Source: Meconema thalassinum
Lineage: Eukaryota > Arthropoda > Insecta > Orthoptera > Tettigoniidae
Assembly (NCBI GenBank): GCA_946902985.2
Contig: OX336397.1
Location: 156,667,890 to 156,731,889 of the forward strand
Direction of reading: 5' to 3'
DNA length: 64,000 nt
The translations under genes and the position numbers were made by a program. Every line of letters begins with the position of its first letter. Within the stretch, counting starts at the first letter, position 1. Positions 43,120-55,500 of this stretch are shown piece after piece. The notes under the pieces were generated by a model. That model made no database searches. It saw only the letters and a list, made by a program, of their open reading frames with translations, and was not told the origin of the DNA.

Positions 43120-46100
43120 ATATACTAGCTGACCAGGCAGACGTTGTCCTGCCAATCAAAGAAAGTGTTGTAACTTTGTTTCTTGAAGTGCTTTTGGAGA
43201 AACAATATTTTTTTATTTCTGTTAACTGCCTCTAAACTATCGTGAAATGAATTAACTAATCTAGAAACTTTCGTGGGAGCGTGCACAACAACTCTCCAAA
43301 GTTTCATCGCAATCGGATAAATGGCATATAACGCATACGGGATTGTGTTTAAATGATTCGTGCGCAGTCACTCATTTGTTGAATCTACTCGTGCTCTACC
43401 AACTGTGAAATGGATTTACTAAGTTAGAAAGCTTCACGTATGTGTACACAAAAACTCATCAAAGTTTCATCGCAATCGATGAATAGTATATGAACGCATA
43501 CGGGATTTTGTTGGAACGCTTCGCGCGTCGTCACTCATTTGTTACATCTACTCGTGCGCTACCAATATTGTAAAATGGATTTACCAAGTTGAACACCTTC
43601 ACTGGCGTGTACACAAAAACTCATCAATGTTTCATCGGAATCGGATGAATGACATATGAACGCATACGGGATTTTCTTTAAACGATTCGCATGCCATCAC
43701 ACATTTGTTGAATCTACTCATGCGCTACTTATTAAAAACTGGATTTACTAAGCCAGAAACCTTTCCTGGAGTGTACACAACGATTCACCAAAGTTTCATC
43801 TCAATCGGATGGTATATGAACGCATACAGGACTTTGTTGAAACGATTCTCGCGCCATCTCACATTTGTTGAATGAACTTGTGCGCTACCTATTGTATAAT
43901 GAATTTACTAAGCCAGAAACCTTTACTGAAGTGTACTCAACAATTCACCCAAGTTTCATCGTAATCGGATAAATGGTATATGGACGCATAGCCTACGGTA
44001 CTTTGTTGAAATGATTCGCGTGCTGTCACTCATTTGTTGAATCTACTCGTGCGCTACCTATAGTAAAATGGATTTATTAAGCCAGAAACCTTCCGTAGGG
44101 TGTACTCAACATCTCACCCAAATTTCATCGTAATCGGACGAATGGTATTTGAACGCGTACGGGACCTTTTTGAAACGCTTCGAGCGTCGTCGCTCATTTG
44201 TTGAATGTACTCGTGCGCAACCTCCTGTGAAATGGATTTACTAAGTTAGAAACCCTCACTTGAGTGTACACAATATCTCACCATAGTTTCATTGCAATCG
44301 GATGAATGTTATATGAACGCATACGGGACTTAGTTTAAACGTTCGCGCGTCGTCGCTCATTTGTTGTATCTACTCGTGCGCTACCTATGGTAAAATGGAT
44401 TTACTAATTCAGAAACCTCCCCATGAAGTGTACACAACATCTCACCCAAGTTTCATCGCGATCGGACGAATGGTATTTGAACGCCTACGGGACCTTGTTG
44501 AAACGCTTCGCACGTCGTCACTCATTTGTTGAATCTACTCGTGCGCAACCTCCTGTGAAATGGATTTACTAAGTTAAAAACATTCAGGTAAGTGTACACA
44601 ACAACTCATCAAAGTTTCATCTCAATCGATTAATGGTATATAAACTTATACGGGATTTTGTTGAAACGCTTCGCGCGTCGTCGCTCATTTGTTGAATCTA
44701 CTCGCTTGCTACCTATTGTAAAATGAATTTACTAAGCCAGAAGTCTTCCCTGGAGTGTACACAACATCTCACGCAAGTTTCATCGCTATCGGACGAATGG
44801 TATTTGAACGAATACGGGACCTTCTTTAAACGCTTCGTGCGTCGTCGCTCATTTGTTGAATCTAGTCGTGCGCTATCTATTGTAAAATAATTTACTAAGC
44901 CAAACACCTTCCCTGGAGTACACTCAACATCTCACCCAAGTTTCAACGCAATGGGATGAACGGTATATGAACGCATACGTGACTTTGAAACGCTCCAACG
45001 AGCAGAGACAAACAGTAGAATTCGACATCACTGCCACCTTTGGAATAAAACACAACTTTCCGCCACGGGCGGAGTGTATGTTATGGCGGTAGTTGCACAG
45101 GTTGCGACCAGGTGTCTCTAACGTGCAGAGACAAACCGTCCAAAGACATCAGCTTTCACGAAGGCCAAGGCTAGTGGTTTCCATGACGACTGTTTTTGAC
45201 TGTATATTGTGGTTCTAAAATTGTGTGTAAATTGTGGTTCTAAAATTGTGCTCATTCCACCTACCGGGTCAGATTGTGAATCTAAACCATACATGGACCC
45301 ACCCTAATATACATACCAAATTCCATCAAAATCGGTTCAGTCGTTTAGGAGGAGTTCAGTCACATACACACGTGTCGAAGAATTATATATATAAAGATAA
45401 AAAGGAATGTCTGTGTGTTCGTCTTTTATTCGTTCATAAACCATTCATCCGATTGCGATCAAATTTTGGTGAGTTGTTGTAAACACTTTCGGGAGGTTTA
45501 TAGGCATAGTTAATCCATTTCAAAATAGATAGCGCGCGAGTATCTTAAACAAATGCGTAATGGCAATGCGTTCATATACAATTCATCCGATTGCGATCAA
45601 ATTTTGGTGAGTTGTTGTGCACAGTCCCAGAAAAGTAATAGGCGTAGTAAATCCAATTTACAATAGATGGCGCGCGAGTAGCTTTAACAAAATGGCGTGC
45701 GTTTGTTTCAAGAAAGTCCCACATGCGTTCATATGCCATTCATCCCATTGCGATGAAACTTGGCTGAGATGTTCTATACACTTCAGGTAAGGTTTCTGGC
45801 TTAGTAAATCCACTTAACAATAGGTAGCGCACGAGTAGATTCAACAAATGAGCAACGACGGGCGAAGCGTTTCAACAAAGTCCTGTATGCGTTCACATAC
45901 CATTCGTCTGATATCGATGAAACTTAGGAGAGAGGTTGTGTACACTACAGATAAGGTTTCTGGCTTAGTAAACCCACTTAACAATAGGTAGCGCACGAGT
46001 AGATTCAACAAATGAGCGACGACGGGCGAAGCGTTTCAACAAAGTCCTGTATGAGTTCACATACCATTCGTCCAATAGCGATGAAACTTCGGTGAGTGGT

Positions 46101-47412
46101 TGTGTACACTTCAGGCAAGATTTCTGGCTTAGTAAATCCACTTTACGATAGGTAGGGCACGAGTAGATTCAACAAATGAGCGACGACGCGCGAAACGTTT
46201 CAGAAAAGTCCCGTATGCGTTCATATACTATTCGTCTGATAGCGATGAAACTTGGGTGAGATGTTGTGTACACTTCAGGGAAGCTTTCTGGGTTAGTAAA
46301 TCCACTTAACAGTAGTTATCGCACAAGTAGATTAAATAAATGAGCGACGACGCGCGAAGCGTTTCAGAAAAGTCCCGTATGCGTTCATATACGATTCATC
46401 TGATAGCGACTAAACTTATGTGAGTTGTTGTGTACACATCAGGGAAGGTTTCTGGCTTTGTACATCCACTTTACAATAGGTATCGCACAAGTAGATTCAA
46501 CAAATGATCGACGGCATGCGAATCGCTTAAACAAAGTCACGTAGCGTTCAAATACCATTCATCCGATTGCTAAGAATCTTTGGTTGGATTGTTGTGCACA
46601 CTCCAGGAAAGGTTTCTGACTTAGTAAATCCTTTTTACAATAGGTAGCGCACGAGTAGATTCAACAAATGAGTAACGGCGCGCGTATCATTTAAAAAAAA
46701 GTCTGTGTTCATATACCATTCATGCGATTGCAATGAAATTTAGAGAAATGTTGTTTCCACTCCCGCAAAGATTTCTGATTTAGTAAATACATTTTAAAAT
46801 TGGTAGCGCACGAGTACATTCAACTAATGAGCGACAGCGCGTGAATCGTTTCAATCAAGTCCCGTATGCGTTCATATACCATTCATCCGATTGTGATAAA
46901 ACGTTGGTGAGTTGAGTGCAGTCCTGCGAAGGTGTACGAATTAGTAAATCCGTTTTTCAATGGGTGGCGCACAAGAAGATTCAACAAATGAGTAAAGGGG
47001 CGTGAATCGTTTAAACAAAATCCCGTATGCGTTCATATGCCATTCATCCGATTGTGATGAAACGTTCATGAGTTGTTGTACACACGGCAGGGAAGGTTTT
47101 CGAGTTAATAAATCCATTTTACAATTGGTAGCGTACGAGTATATTCAACAAATGGGTGACTCGAATCTTTTCAACAAAGTCCCGTATGCGTTCATATAAC
47201 ATTCATTTCATTGCGATGAAACTTTCGTGAGTCGTTGAGCACGCTCCCATTATTTTTTTTTGGAGATAATAAATCAATTTTACAATAGTTTAGAGGTGGT
47301 TAACGGAAAATAAATAAATATTGGGAATCCAAAAGCCCTTCAACAAACAAAGTTACAACGCCAACACTTTCTTTGATTGGCATTGCAACGCATGCCGGGT
47401 ACAGCTAGTGAT
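43120..47412. repeat. 4.3-kb inverted repeat of tandem 160-bp monomers
   Basis: The left end ACTAGCTGACCAGGCAGACG and the right end (reversed) CACTAGCTGTACCCGGCATG are related, and both continue with CCAATCAAAGAAAGTGTTG. The left arm (to about 44985) holds about 11 monomers with ATCGCAATCGGATGAATGG and ATGAACGCATACGGGA. The right arm (from about 45400) holds about 12 of the same monomers reversed. A spacer of about 400 bp separates them. No coding was found. Confidence 0.9.
44986..45400. other. Spacer of the 4.3-kb inverted repeat
   Basis: Single-copy within the structure. It contains GTGGTTCTAAAATTGTGTGT and a near repeat next to it, then CATCAAAATCGGTTCAGTCG, then TTATATATATAAAGATA, a motif series also typical of insect repeat ends. 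Confidence 0.7.
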
Positions 47413-48203
47413 ACATAAATTATTCTTGGCCTAGTCCTATTATTGAGATTGTACTGTTTGGGCAGTTTTGTGTATGATATCGCTCACAAAGTTTATCGCA
47501 CAATTTTCACACGCAGGATTCTTCCGGTTGATGAAATCTTAGGTTCCGACATAACCTGTGGTGAAAGCCGTGCGTAGCAAATCTTGTCAGTATGTGTCGA
47601 AGTTCATAATTGGTCAGCTTCCATACCGATGTTTTCATAGCGTCTGTTGTGTAAAATTAGGGCCATATGGCATTAGTTTTCTCTTTTAACAGGTGTAGTG
47701 TCTATCCATAAGCCTTAGTACTTGGTAGCCAGAATTGTGCTCTTATGTCCTCAACGAAGAAGGTTTCCTTTGTTAACACATATATTAGCCTCGATGAAGT
47801 AATAAATGAAACAGCATTGCGTGTTTCGAAATAAATGGACCTCTGAGATTCTGTTGCCATGGTTACCGGCTTTCATTATTTCATTAGTTTATTAAATTAA
47901 ATTAGTTTTCAGGGAATATCTCAAATAGGTACTGTTGGTTTTAGGGCCTTAGAATGTGGTTTTCGGGGGCACTTTGAGTTTCGTGTCTCACATTGAGGGG
48001 CTGAAGATGAGCTTTGTCTCACCCTTATACGCCTATTTCAGCATGCATTTTAACGGGGTAGGCCCCCTTTTTTGAGAGGTACGGAGAATAGTTACATCAA
48101 TGAACAGTGTCGTGCCTCTGTTATAAAGGAACAAAACATTGTCCACAGATAGACAGACAGACAGACAAAAAAATATTTTCGCGTGCATCAGTCATAAAAC
48201 AGG
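47413..48203. repeat. Unassigned stretch holding repeat J, copy 2
   Basis: At 47835-48070 it shares ATGGACCTCTGAGATTCTGT and AGAATGTGGTTTTCGG with 31930-32300 (reversed). The rest is unrecognised. A (CAGA)n run is at about 48150-48168. Confidence 0.45.
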
Positions 48204-48587
48204 GTGAAACGCGTTAATAACGCAAATTTATGTAGAAATTCAGAAAAAACCTTTGAATTATGGTGCTACAGGAAAATACTACTAATTCCATGGGTGAACA
48301 AAGTCAGTAATGAAGAAACACTGAAAAGGATTGGAGAGAAGCCATGTTTATGGAATATGCCTACTCACCGAAGAGACAATTGGATTGGACATATCTTGAG
48401 GCATGAAAGTCTTCTGCACACAATACTGGAGGGCAATGTGGAAGGAAAGAACTGTAGAGGTAGACCACGGCTAGGATACATAAAACAAATCATTCACGAT
48501 AAGGGTTGTGATAATAACTTGAACTTGAAGAGACTAGCCACAGACCGGAGTTCATGGAAAGCTGCTACAAACCAATCTTCGGATTGA
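48204..48587 (+). pseudogene. LINE reverse-transcriptase C-terminal fragment, group K type
   Basis: It reads FELWCYRKILLIPWVNKVSN, then RRDNWIGHILRHESLLHTIL and GKNCRGRPRLGYIKQIIHDK, ending in WKAATNQSSD and a stop. These are the conserved C-terminal blocks of a common insect LINE group. This is the best preserved fragment of the group in the window (127 codons open), but all upstream parts are missing. Confidence 0.85.
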
Positions 48588-48602
48588 ACATCACAGAAGA
48601 AG

Positions 48603-48956
48603 GGATATCGCATGGCTTCGGTTGCCGGGTGCAAGCTTTGTTTATTGTCGCCCAGAAGGCAACTTGAATTTCAAATTTTATCGCTTCTTGAAGCGTGATG
48701 AAAGTCGAGGGGGTTAGATAGCTCAGCTCGTTGACACTAGAGCGCTTTGTGTTGGCGAAAAATCCCTAGATTAATTTTGCCATTATTAACATGGCCTACT
48801 GAATTCAAATGGGTTCTTTAACATGCCGACATCATATGACATGCGTATCGTGATTTTTGTTGCCTTTCAAAAAATCTCCTACCATGGCCAAGAGCGAACC
48901 TGCAAGCTAGGGGTTGGTAGTCCGACACGATAACCACTCGCCCACCGTGGCAAGCA
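48603..48956 (-). mobile_element. SINE S3 copy
   Basis: The minus strand starts TTGCCACGGTGGGCGAGTGG (A-box region), then GCAGGTTCGCTCTTGGCC (B-box region), and ends at GCCATGCGATATCCC. Confidence 0.8.
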
Positions 48957-49258
48957 CCTGCACTGTAATGATCATTACCTTCGCGCTCGTACCACAACAA
49001 GTGTTTGAGACATATTGTCATTCTTGTAGTCTTGTGATCAGGTCCCGGCACCCATCTTACAGACACCTTCCGGTATCGTGCGGTGGTCTTGAGCAAGTCA
49101 ACACCCAATGTGCACAGTTATATTGTGTGGACGTTGGTTGGTTCCTTAGTCAAGGGGCTGCGACAACGCAGTCATGTACCCCGTGTACTTTGGGTGTGTG
49201 TAGAATCTGTCTGATAACTGGTGTTAATTGTGATGGCTGTATTAGTGTGTGTTATCTG

Positions 49259-51373
49259 TAGGGCTCGGATGTTGATGACGTAGAAAAGATTAAAAAATGC
49301 ACTTAACATTTTCAAAAATGATTGTAATAATTGACCTAAAAATTCGAAAAATGCACTAAAAAATGGAGAAAATGATCTTATAATAATAAACTCACCAATC
49401 TTTCAAAAATTCGAAAAATGCACTATAAAATGGAGGAAGCGGAAATGAACGATATCTCTCACCATGAACTATGCGGAACTGAGACAAGAATATACACCCC
49501 TTCCCCTTTCTACCCCGCCACAGCTGACCTTGGTCAACAGAGCAGATAACATTCCATTCCGATAATAACTGGTTTCTGACGAAAACGGTACCGTTCTTTT
49601 ACGTCCAAGATATATATTTTTCTACTAATAGTAATACTGAAAAATTTTATTTCAATATTTTGAATTATCTTGTATCTTGTATCTTTCTCTTAACTCTGAG
49701 AGACGTAAATCTCCCATATAAAGCTGTGAAATGACTAAATTGAAGAAAAAAAAACAAGAAGTTCTGTGACGAACTAAAGAGCCTACTTTTCTTAAAATTT
49801 AAGATTCATGTCAATGATTAATCGATATGGATCTATCTAGAATAATGACGAAATTAAGTTGGTAATATCGAAATTTCTAAGTAGTTCGAAATACTGTATG
49901 CCGGGCACAATGTAGCCTAATAGAGAACTACAATTGGCAGCCCTGGTGACTGAATATGTTCTTAGTTCCATCTCTTAAGGTACAGAATACATAATTTGGT
50001 TGAAGTCCAATGGATAGCATGGACGTTACATGCAGTTAAACATTGGATCTAACAGTGCGCGTAAAATCATGTTGGCAACAATGACATACATGTATTGGTC
50101 AGACATAATCTGAAATAATATGATCTATTGTTGTGTAAATTTTGAATAATATCCATTAGTTAGTATAGAAGTTACATGCATTTTAAAATTGGACCTATCA
50201 GCAGGCTTAGAATCATGTTGGCAGCACTGGCGTAGGCCTATATTAGTTACTTCAAATTAATGTAGAATGCCAGGTACTAACCGTGTGCAATGTTTAGAGC
50301 TATTGGCTTGCATACTCTCTGATATATTGATATTAATATATCAAAAATTGAGACAGAATTTATTAACAGTTGGCAGCCCTGGTTACTCTTAAGAATCGGC
50401 ATAGTCATATATGTTATGGTACACATGGCACACATGAAATTTGGTTGAAATCCAATTGATAGTATAGAAGTTGCATGTATTTATAGTTGGACCTCTTAGA
50501 ATCATGTTGGTAGCACTGACGTATATAAGTTACTTCAAATGAATATAGAATGTTAGGTACTATACGTGGGCATAGTTTAAAGCTGTCGGCTTGCACACTT
50601 TCTGATATATGGGTATTTGGATTTTTAAAAAATGAGAGCATTTATTAACAGTTGACAGCCCTGGTGGCTCTTAAGAATACGCTCAGTAATATCCGTTTAT
50701 GTACACATAGCACATACGAAATTTGGTTGAAATCCAATTGATAGTTTAAAAGGTATATGCATTTGAAATTTGGACCTATCAGCAGGCTTATAATCATTTT
50801 GGCAACACTGCCATGTATGGCCTCCTGGAAATTAAACTACAATATTATTATCTATACGTGTGCCAATTTTGAGATTGCTCCCATTTATACCTTCCAAGAT
50901 ATCCAACATGGAGCTCAAATTTCAATTGCGATTTTTCAGCAGTTGGTAGCACTGACATCATTTTCAAATATGGCCGTGAGATATTCAGGTATAGATCTTT
51001 ACTCCTACCAAATTTTGTTTCGATTGCTGCAGCCGTTTAGGAGTTGATAGGGGGGGACACACACACAGCCAGACAGACAGACAGACACACATTTGCCCGA
51101 TCTCATAAGTCTACTTTTTCCTCATTTTTGCAAAATGTGAAAAGTAGGCTAAAAATACCTTAAAAGGCCGAGATCTCTAAAATATGACCTAAAAATATAC
51201 CAAAATTTAAAAAATGCTCTTAAAATGGAAAAATAGCAAAAAAAATGCAAAAAGATACAAAATAAAACTGACATATTTGAAGACGAGATGGCCCGTCCGG
51301 AGTTTCTATGTACTTCAGCATTGTTTTAGACAGCTCAGTAAAAAGATGGCATGTCATCAACATCCGGGCCCTA
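49259..51373. mobile_element. hAT-like element 1 (2.1 kb, non-autonomous)
   Basis: The ends TAGGGCTCGGATGTTGATGA and (reversed) TAGGGCCCGGATGTTGATGA are inverted, and both sides carry the exact 8-bp TSD GTTATCTG (49251-49258, 51374-51381). An 8-bp TSD and a TAGGG start fit the hAT superfamily. The ends are rich in AAAAATGC and ACCTAAAAAT motifs. No transposase was seen; most of the interior is HE-f. Confidence 0.88.
49930..51150 (-). repeat. Hairpin-ended satellite element HE-f inside hAT 1
   Basis: Tandem monomers of about 290 bp (GGACCTATCAGCAGGCTTA and TCATGTTGG motifs near 50190, 50490 and 50772), then GCCGTTTAGGAGTTGATAGG, a (CAGA)n run, and a closing hairpin (AGTCTACTTTTTC against GAAAAGTAGGCTA). 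The monomers are those of HE-b. Confidence 0.8.
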
Positions 51374-51735
51374 GTTATCTGTGATTCAGGTAGATGGACT
51401 GCATACGATGAATTTTTCAAGTAGTTCCTACTTTGCTACCAAATGCTACCGCCCACGACACCTAGCTGCGGACTTAGCTACTAAATGCTATCGCAGTCAG
51501 CACCTCGTGGCGAACGTTGGATCTAATATAGCGTTATCAAACTAACCTACACATTTTAGCTTACAAAAGTGTAGTTAGGGAAAGGTTCTTTTTCATGCCA
51601 TAAATCTATGACATGTGACCGCCAGCTTCAGTTCCCTCCGAAGGAAGGCATACTGAGGGATTTTTAACACTCTTAAAAAATCCGACGACTGCGGCCTGGT
51701 TTGAACCTGCGTCCTGGGGCATAGAAGCTCATCAT

Positions 51736-52587
51736 TAGGGCTAGGACTTTTAGGTGATAAAAATCGGAAAAATATTTATTTTTTATGTATTAAAATACCT
51801 GAAATATGTGACAAAAAAGTAAAAATATTTTATTATAATGTAGTTTATTAACGTAAATATAAACAATATACAGTACTCACGAATGCAATTTATTTTATGT
51901 GTCACTGACTGCTGAAGCATTACAATACACAACGAGATACATCTTCAGGTTGTCCATCACAAATGACCGACGATTATCGCGAAACACTTACTCTGAAGGC
52001 TCGAAACTGCGGCAATATGTTTCTTGCCCTTGATGTGTCGTGTAACTTGAGATCGCTGATCAGTCTTTATTGCTTTCCCACATTGTTGGCAGAAAGAACG
52101 CCCCTATGAGAAGTAAAATTATCCTTAAATTCTGCAACATACTGCTGCAGACGATAACTTGTAGTTGTTTTTACTTTAGGCATCGTAGAAGCCTACAGTT
52201 CACAATGCCAGAAATGAATTGCATGTGAGTGACACTGGCTCCAGGTAGCTGGGGGAGGGGAAGGTCTAGCACGTGGTGCAATATGGCTATGGACAAGGAA
52301 ATCCCCGACTTTCACAGTGAGTGGCATGGGGCGACAAGTTAAGAATCACACAGTTGCAAGCTGACATACGCTCTGCATGAAGATTAGAAAGCTCACAGGT
52401 TCTTCAACGTTGAAGTAACACAGCACAAAAATTCAATAAACTGAAAGATCTAGCGTACTGATTTAAAAAAAAAAAATATTATGTCTTTTTATGTGCTAAT
52501 AAGTGAAAAGCAGGAATTTATGTATTTATAGAAAACATTCTTAAAAATATGTATTTACATAAAAATATATTTATTTACCTAAAAATA
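51736..52587. mobile_element. hAT-like element 2 (852 bp)
   Basis: Inserted in the tRNA-like head of the S1 copy with the exact 8-bp TSD CTCATCAT (51728-51735, 52588-52595). Short inverted ends: TAGGGCTAGGACTTTTAGGT on the left, TATTTTTAGGT (reversed) on the right. It carries a zinc-finger pseudogene on the minus strand. Confidence 0.85.
51957..52183 (-). pseudogene. BED-like zinc-finger fragment of hAT 2
   Basis: The minus-strand ATG at 52183 opens MPKVKTTTSYRLQQYVAEF. After one missing base the frame continues FCQQCGKAIKTDQRSQVTRH and IKGKKH, a C2-H2 pattern like the BED-type DNA-binding fingers of hAT transposases and of domesticated relatives such as CGGBP1. It ends at TGA (51957-51959). 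About 75 residues remain, and there is no catalytic domain. Confidence 0.65.
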
Positions 52588-52925
52588 CTCATCATGCTAC
52601 CGACTACGCCACCGAAGCAGCTATGTATGGACGTTATTTGCCCTTCACTAAGCACTGAACACCAGCTTTGACGGGAATTTGATGCTCTGTGGACGGCGAT
52701 AAATATCGGAAACACTAGTCCCACGCACGCTTACAGCACACTTGTTTCTGCCATACTGGTTTGCACTCGAATGAACTCAAACTCAAACACACCTATCTGC
52801 TGCTTCTCTCAGCGCATGCGCCTGTCTGTCGCGAGTTGAGGAAAGATTATTCTTTGTCATGGCGATGTTTCTTTGTGAAATGACCAACCTTACTTTCCAA
52901 ACACCCCTTGTACCGCTAGAAGAGG

Positions 52926-53424
52926 TTAGTTGGTTCCTCAGTTTAGGGGCTGCAACAACGCGGTCAATTAGCCCTGTAAACTTTGTGTGTGTGTAGAATC
53001 TGTCTGATAACCGGTGTTAATTGTGATGGCTGTATTTGTGTGTGCTATGTTCTTTAATTCAAGTAAGGACTGCAGAGAGTAATTTCAATTAGTTCCTACT
53101 TTTGCTACCATCCATGACACCTAGCTTGCGGACTTGGCTACTAGATGGCATCGCAGTCATCCCCTGGCGGTGAAGGTTGGAACTAATAGAGCGTTATCAA
53201 TTCTAAACTAAAAATTTTGGCTTCACACAAGTGTAGTTAGTGGAAGGATCATTTTCATGCCATGAAGCTATGACATGGGACCGCCGGCTTTACTTCCCCT
53301 CCAAAGGAAGGCATACTGAGGTATTTTTAACGCTCTTAAAAAATCCGACGACTTCGGCCAGGTTTGAACCCGCGACCTTGGGCATAGAAGCTTAGCTTAC
53401 TACCAACTACACCACCGAAGCCGC
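52926..53424 (-). mobile_element. SINE S1, full length
   Basis: Tail at GTTAGTTGGTTCCTCAG, complete core, and head with GGGTTTGAACCCGCG and ACACCACCGAAGCCGCC in plus-strand reading. No clear TSD. Confidence 0.8.
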
Positions 53425-53439
53425 CAAGCAGAGGACATG

Positions 53440-53700
53440 GGAAAGGGATTGAGTGTCCCTGCAAAATGTAGCCCATGTACTTGGGTGTGCGTGGACTTTG
53501 TCTGATAACCTGAGTTAATGCGATGGCTGTATTAGTGTGTGTAGTTGTAATTCAGATGAGGAATGGGAAGGAGGCAGCCGTGGGCTTAGGTAGACGTGGA
53601 AAATCACTTCCAGAATGGCTGACATAAGTATAGAACCCATCCCATTAGGCTGAGTGTACCCCGGGCCTCCACAGTAGCGGCTGTGCTCAGCTGTTTCAAT
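53440..53700 (-). mobile_element. SINE S4 copy with S1-type tail
   Basis: The minus strand has GGGTACACTCAGCCTAATGG, CAGCCATTCTGGAAGTG and CACGGCTGCCTCCTTCCC, followed by the tail ACACACTAATACAGCCATCG and on to CCCAAGTACATGGGCTACA. Confidence 0.7.
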
Positions 53701-54028
53701 TGCAAAATGATCTCACAGTTTTGAATTACACAGGACTCCTCTTTTTCATCTTTCCTAGATCACATTATCTTCCAACGGTCTAGGACAGGGGTGCACAACC
53801 TCAAAGTCACGGATACATATTTTACACTTTTGGAAACGTGAATATATAATATTGTGAATGATGAGATTTTTCCCATTATTGCAGGCCCTAGTTGAAATAA
53901 GAAAATTATAAAAAAAATCGCTAAAATTAAATATAAAAGTAGACATTATTATTGGACAGATTTTAAGTTGTGATAGTATTATAGCAATGAGCCAATAATG
54001 GCAATAATTAAGACACGAGTTTGTTTAT

Positions 54029-54393
54029 GTTTATGTTCGACGATAAGTATAACTATTTTATGTTCGAACATAAATATTCATAAATATTCGTCGAGATTTC
54101 GCCAGTTTTATGTCCTGAACAGAGCGCATGAGACGCAGAGAATACCTTGTATTTGACCAAGGCTTCGTCAAATAGCCCACTATGTCACTATCCACGCAGT
54201 GACATTTAAAATAGGAGGCCGTGAAAGTCAGCGTAGATGCGATCCTATCCTTACCTAATTGGTCGCACAACTGTTTCTTGAGCTCTGATTGGTGGGAGAA
54301 ACTGTTTCATAATGAAGAATAGTGTTATAAAGACCCTCATTATGATACAGTTTTCTGACATATAATATTTACATTTCGACAACGTCGAACATA
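54029..54393. mobile_element. Short-TIR element, copy 2
   Basis: Ends TTATGTTCGACGAT and ACGTCGAACATAA are inverted. End regions match 7029-7843. Nested in hAT 3. Confidence 0.6.
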
Positions 54394-54660
54394 ATTTTAT
54401 TTTATATACCCCTAAACCTTTTCGAATTAGGAGTAAGTTGATTGTAAATCAGTAATTTGATAACTTAATAAGGCAATTTGCCACACAAAAAAAAGATACG
54501 AGCCTTACAGTAGTCACATATGATGTGTAACATCTGACATGTTATCCTACTCGTATACTACACACCTTGGACATTCTTACAATGTTAATTTACACTCCAT
54601 TTTCATACTGGTACTATGATGAATGTATAGATTGAATTGGAGAAATGCTACTGTCACATT

Positions 54661-54850
54661 TGTGGCGCAGCGATCAAGCTGTTAGTCTCTCACCAAGGTA
54701 GACCGGGTTTGATTCCCGGTCAATACATGTGAGATTTTCGAATTGATATGCCATGTCCTGTGGTTCGCATTCCAAGTAAAAAGGAGGTACCGTGGATCAT
54801 GATCGTGAGATTAACGGGCACGCAAAACTACAAGCTTTCTTCCTTCCTTT
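54661..54850 (+). mobile_element. SINE S5 copy
   Basis: Head GTGGCGCAGCGATCAAGC (A-box region) and GGGTTTGATTCCCGGTC (B box), body CATGTCCTGTGGTTCGCATT, end CAAGCTTTCTTCCTTCC. Nested in hAT 3. Confidence 0.75.
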
Positions 54851-55329
54851 TACATTAATAATTCATAGTAACAAAGTGACACACAACGTCGACAGTACTC
54901 TCAAATACTGTGAGCACATTCCTCAGTAACTATAACATTCATTATTCTCAAGTCTCCCATACAGTTCGTCGTAAACAATCAAAACATGGCTTCCTACAAT
55001 CATGAAATGACCTAGTCTCACATATGATGAAAATACAGCTTTTATTCCACTCATATAACAACATTCTGTTATGCATTTAATATTTGACTACTCACCCACA
55101 GCTTGACAATAAAGCCGCTTACTTAAATGTCATTTGTCGTCCTTGTCTTACCCCATATGATATTCAATCTTGAACGTGAAGCTTCATAAACTGCTCAATG
55201 ACAAATGAAAGTCGGTGAAACATTTGTCACTGTGCTCGTCAAACCAGTACCTGCTAAATGCACTGCCTACTGTATTGCCATAACACACACTGCCTTGTTT
55301 CCAATACACACATTTTCAATTGTACATCC

Positions 55330-55500
55330 AGATGGCAGTCCGTCTTCACTTCCGTCCGATCCACTTCCGTTCGATCCACTTCAGCCCGATTCACTTCCGT
55401 CCCATTTTTCTGGCAGTGCGTCTTCACTTCCGTCCGATCCACTTCAGTTCGATCCACTTCCGCCCGATTCACTTCCGTCCCCAATTTTCAAAATCACTCC
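55330..55500 (+). repeat. 15-bp tandem repeat in two blocks
   Basis: Units of CACTTCCGTCCGATC and variants, about four per block, in two blocks (about 55350-55408 and 55426-55484) joined by TTTTTCTGGCAGTGCG. The 15-bp period explains open frames on both strands here. A related stretch is at about 61920-61980. Confidence 0.8.

Larger units (their letters stand above)
49135..52618 (-). mobile_element. SINE S1 split by two hAT-like elements
   Basis: The S1 pieces 49135-49258, 51382-51735 and 52596-52618 join into one full S1 copy in the minus orientation. Its own flanks TATTGTGTGGACGTT and TATGTATGGACGTT look like a diverged TSD. Two DNA transposons with 8-bp TSDs split it at different points. 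Confidence 0.88.
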
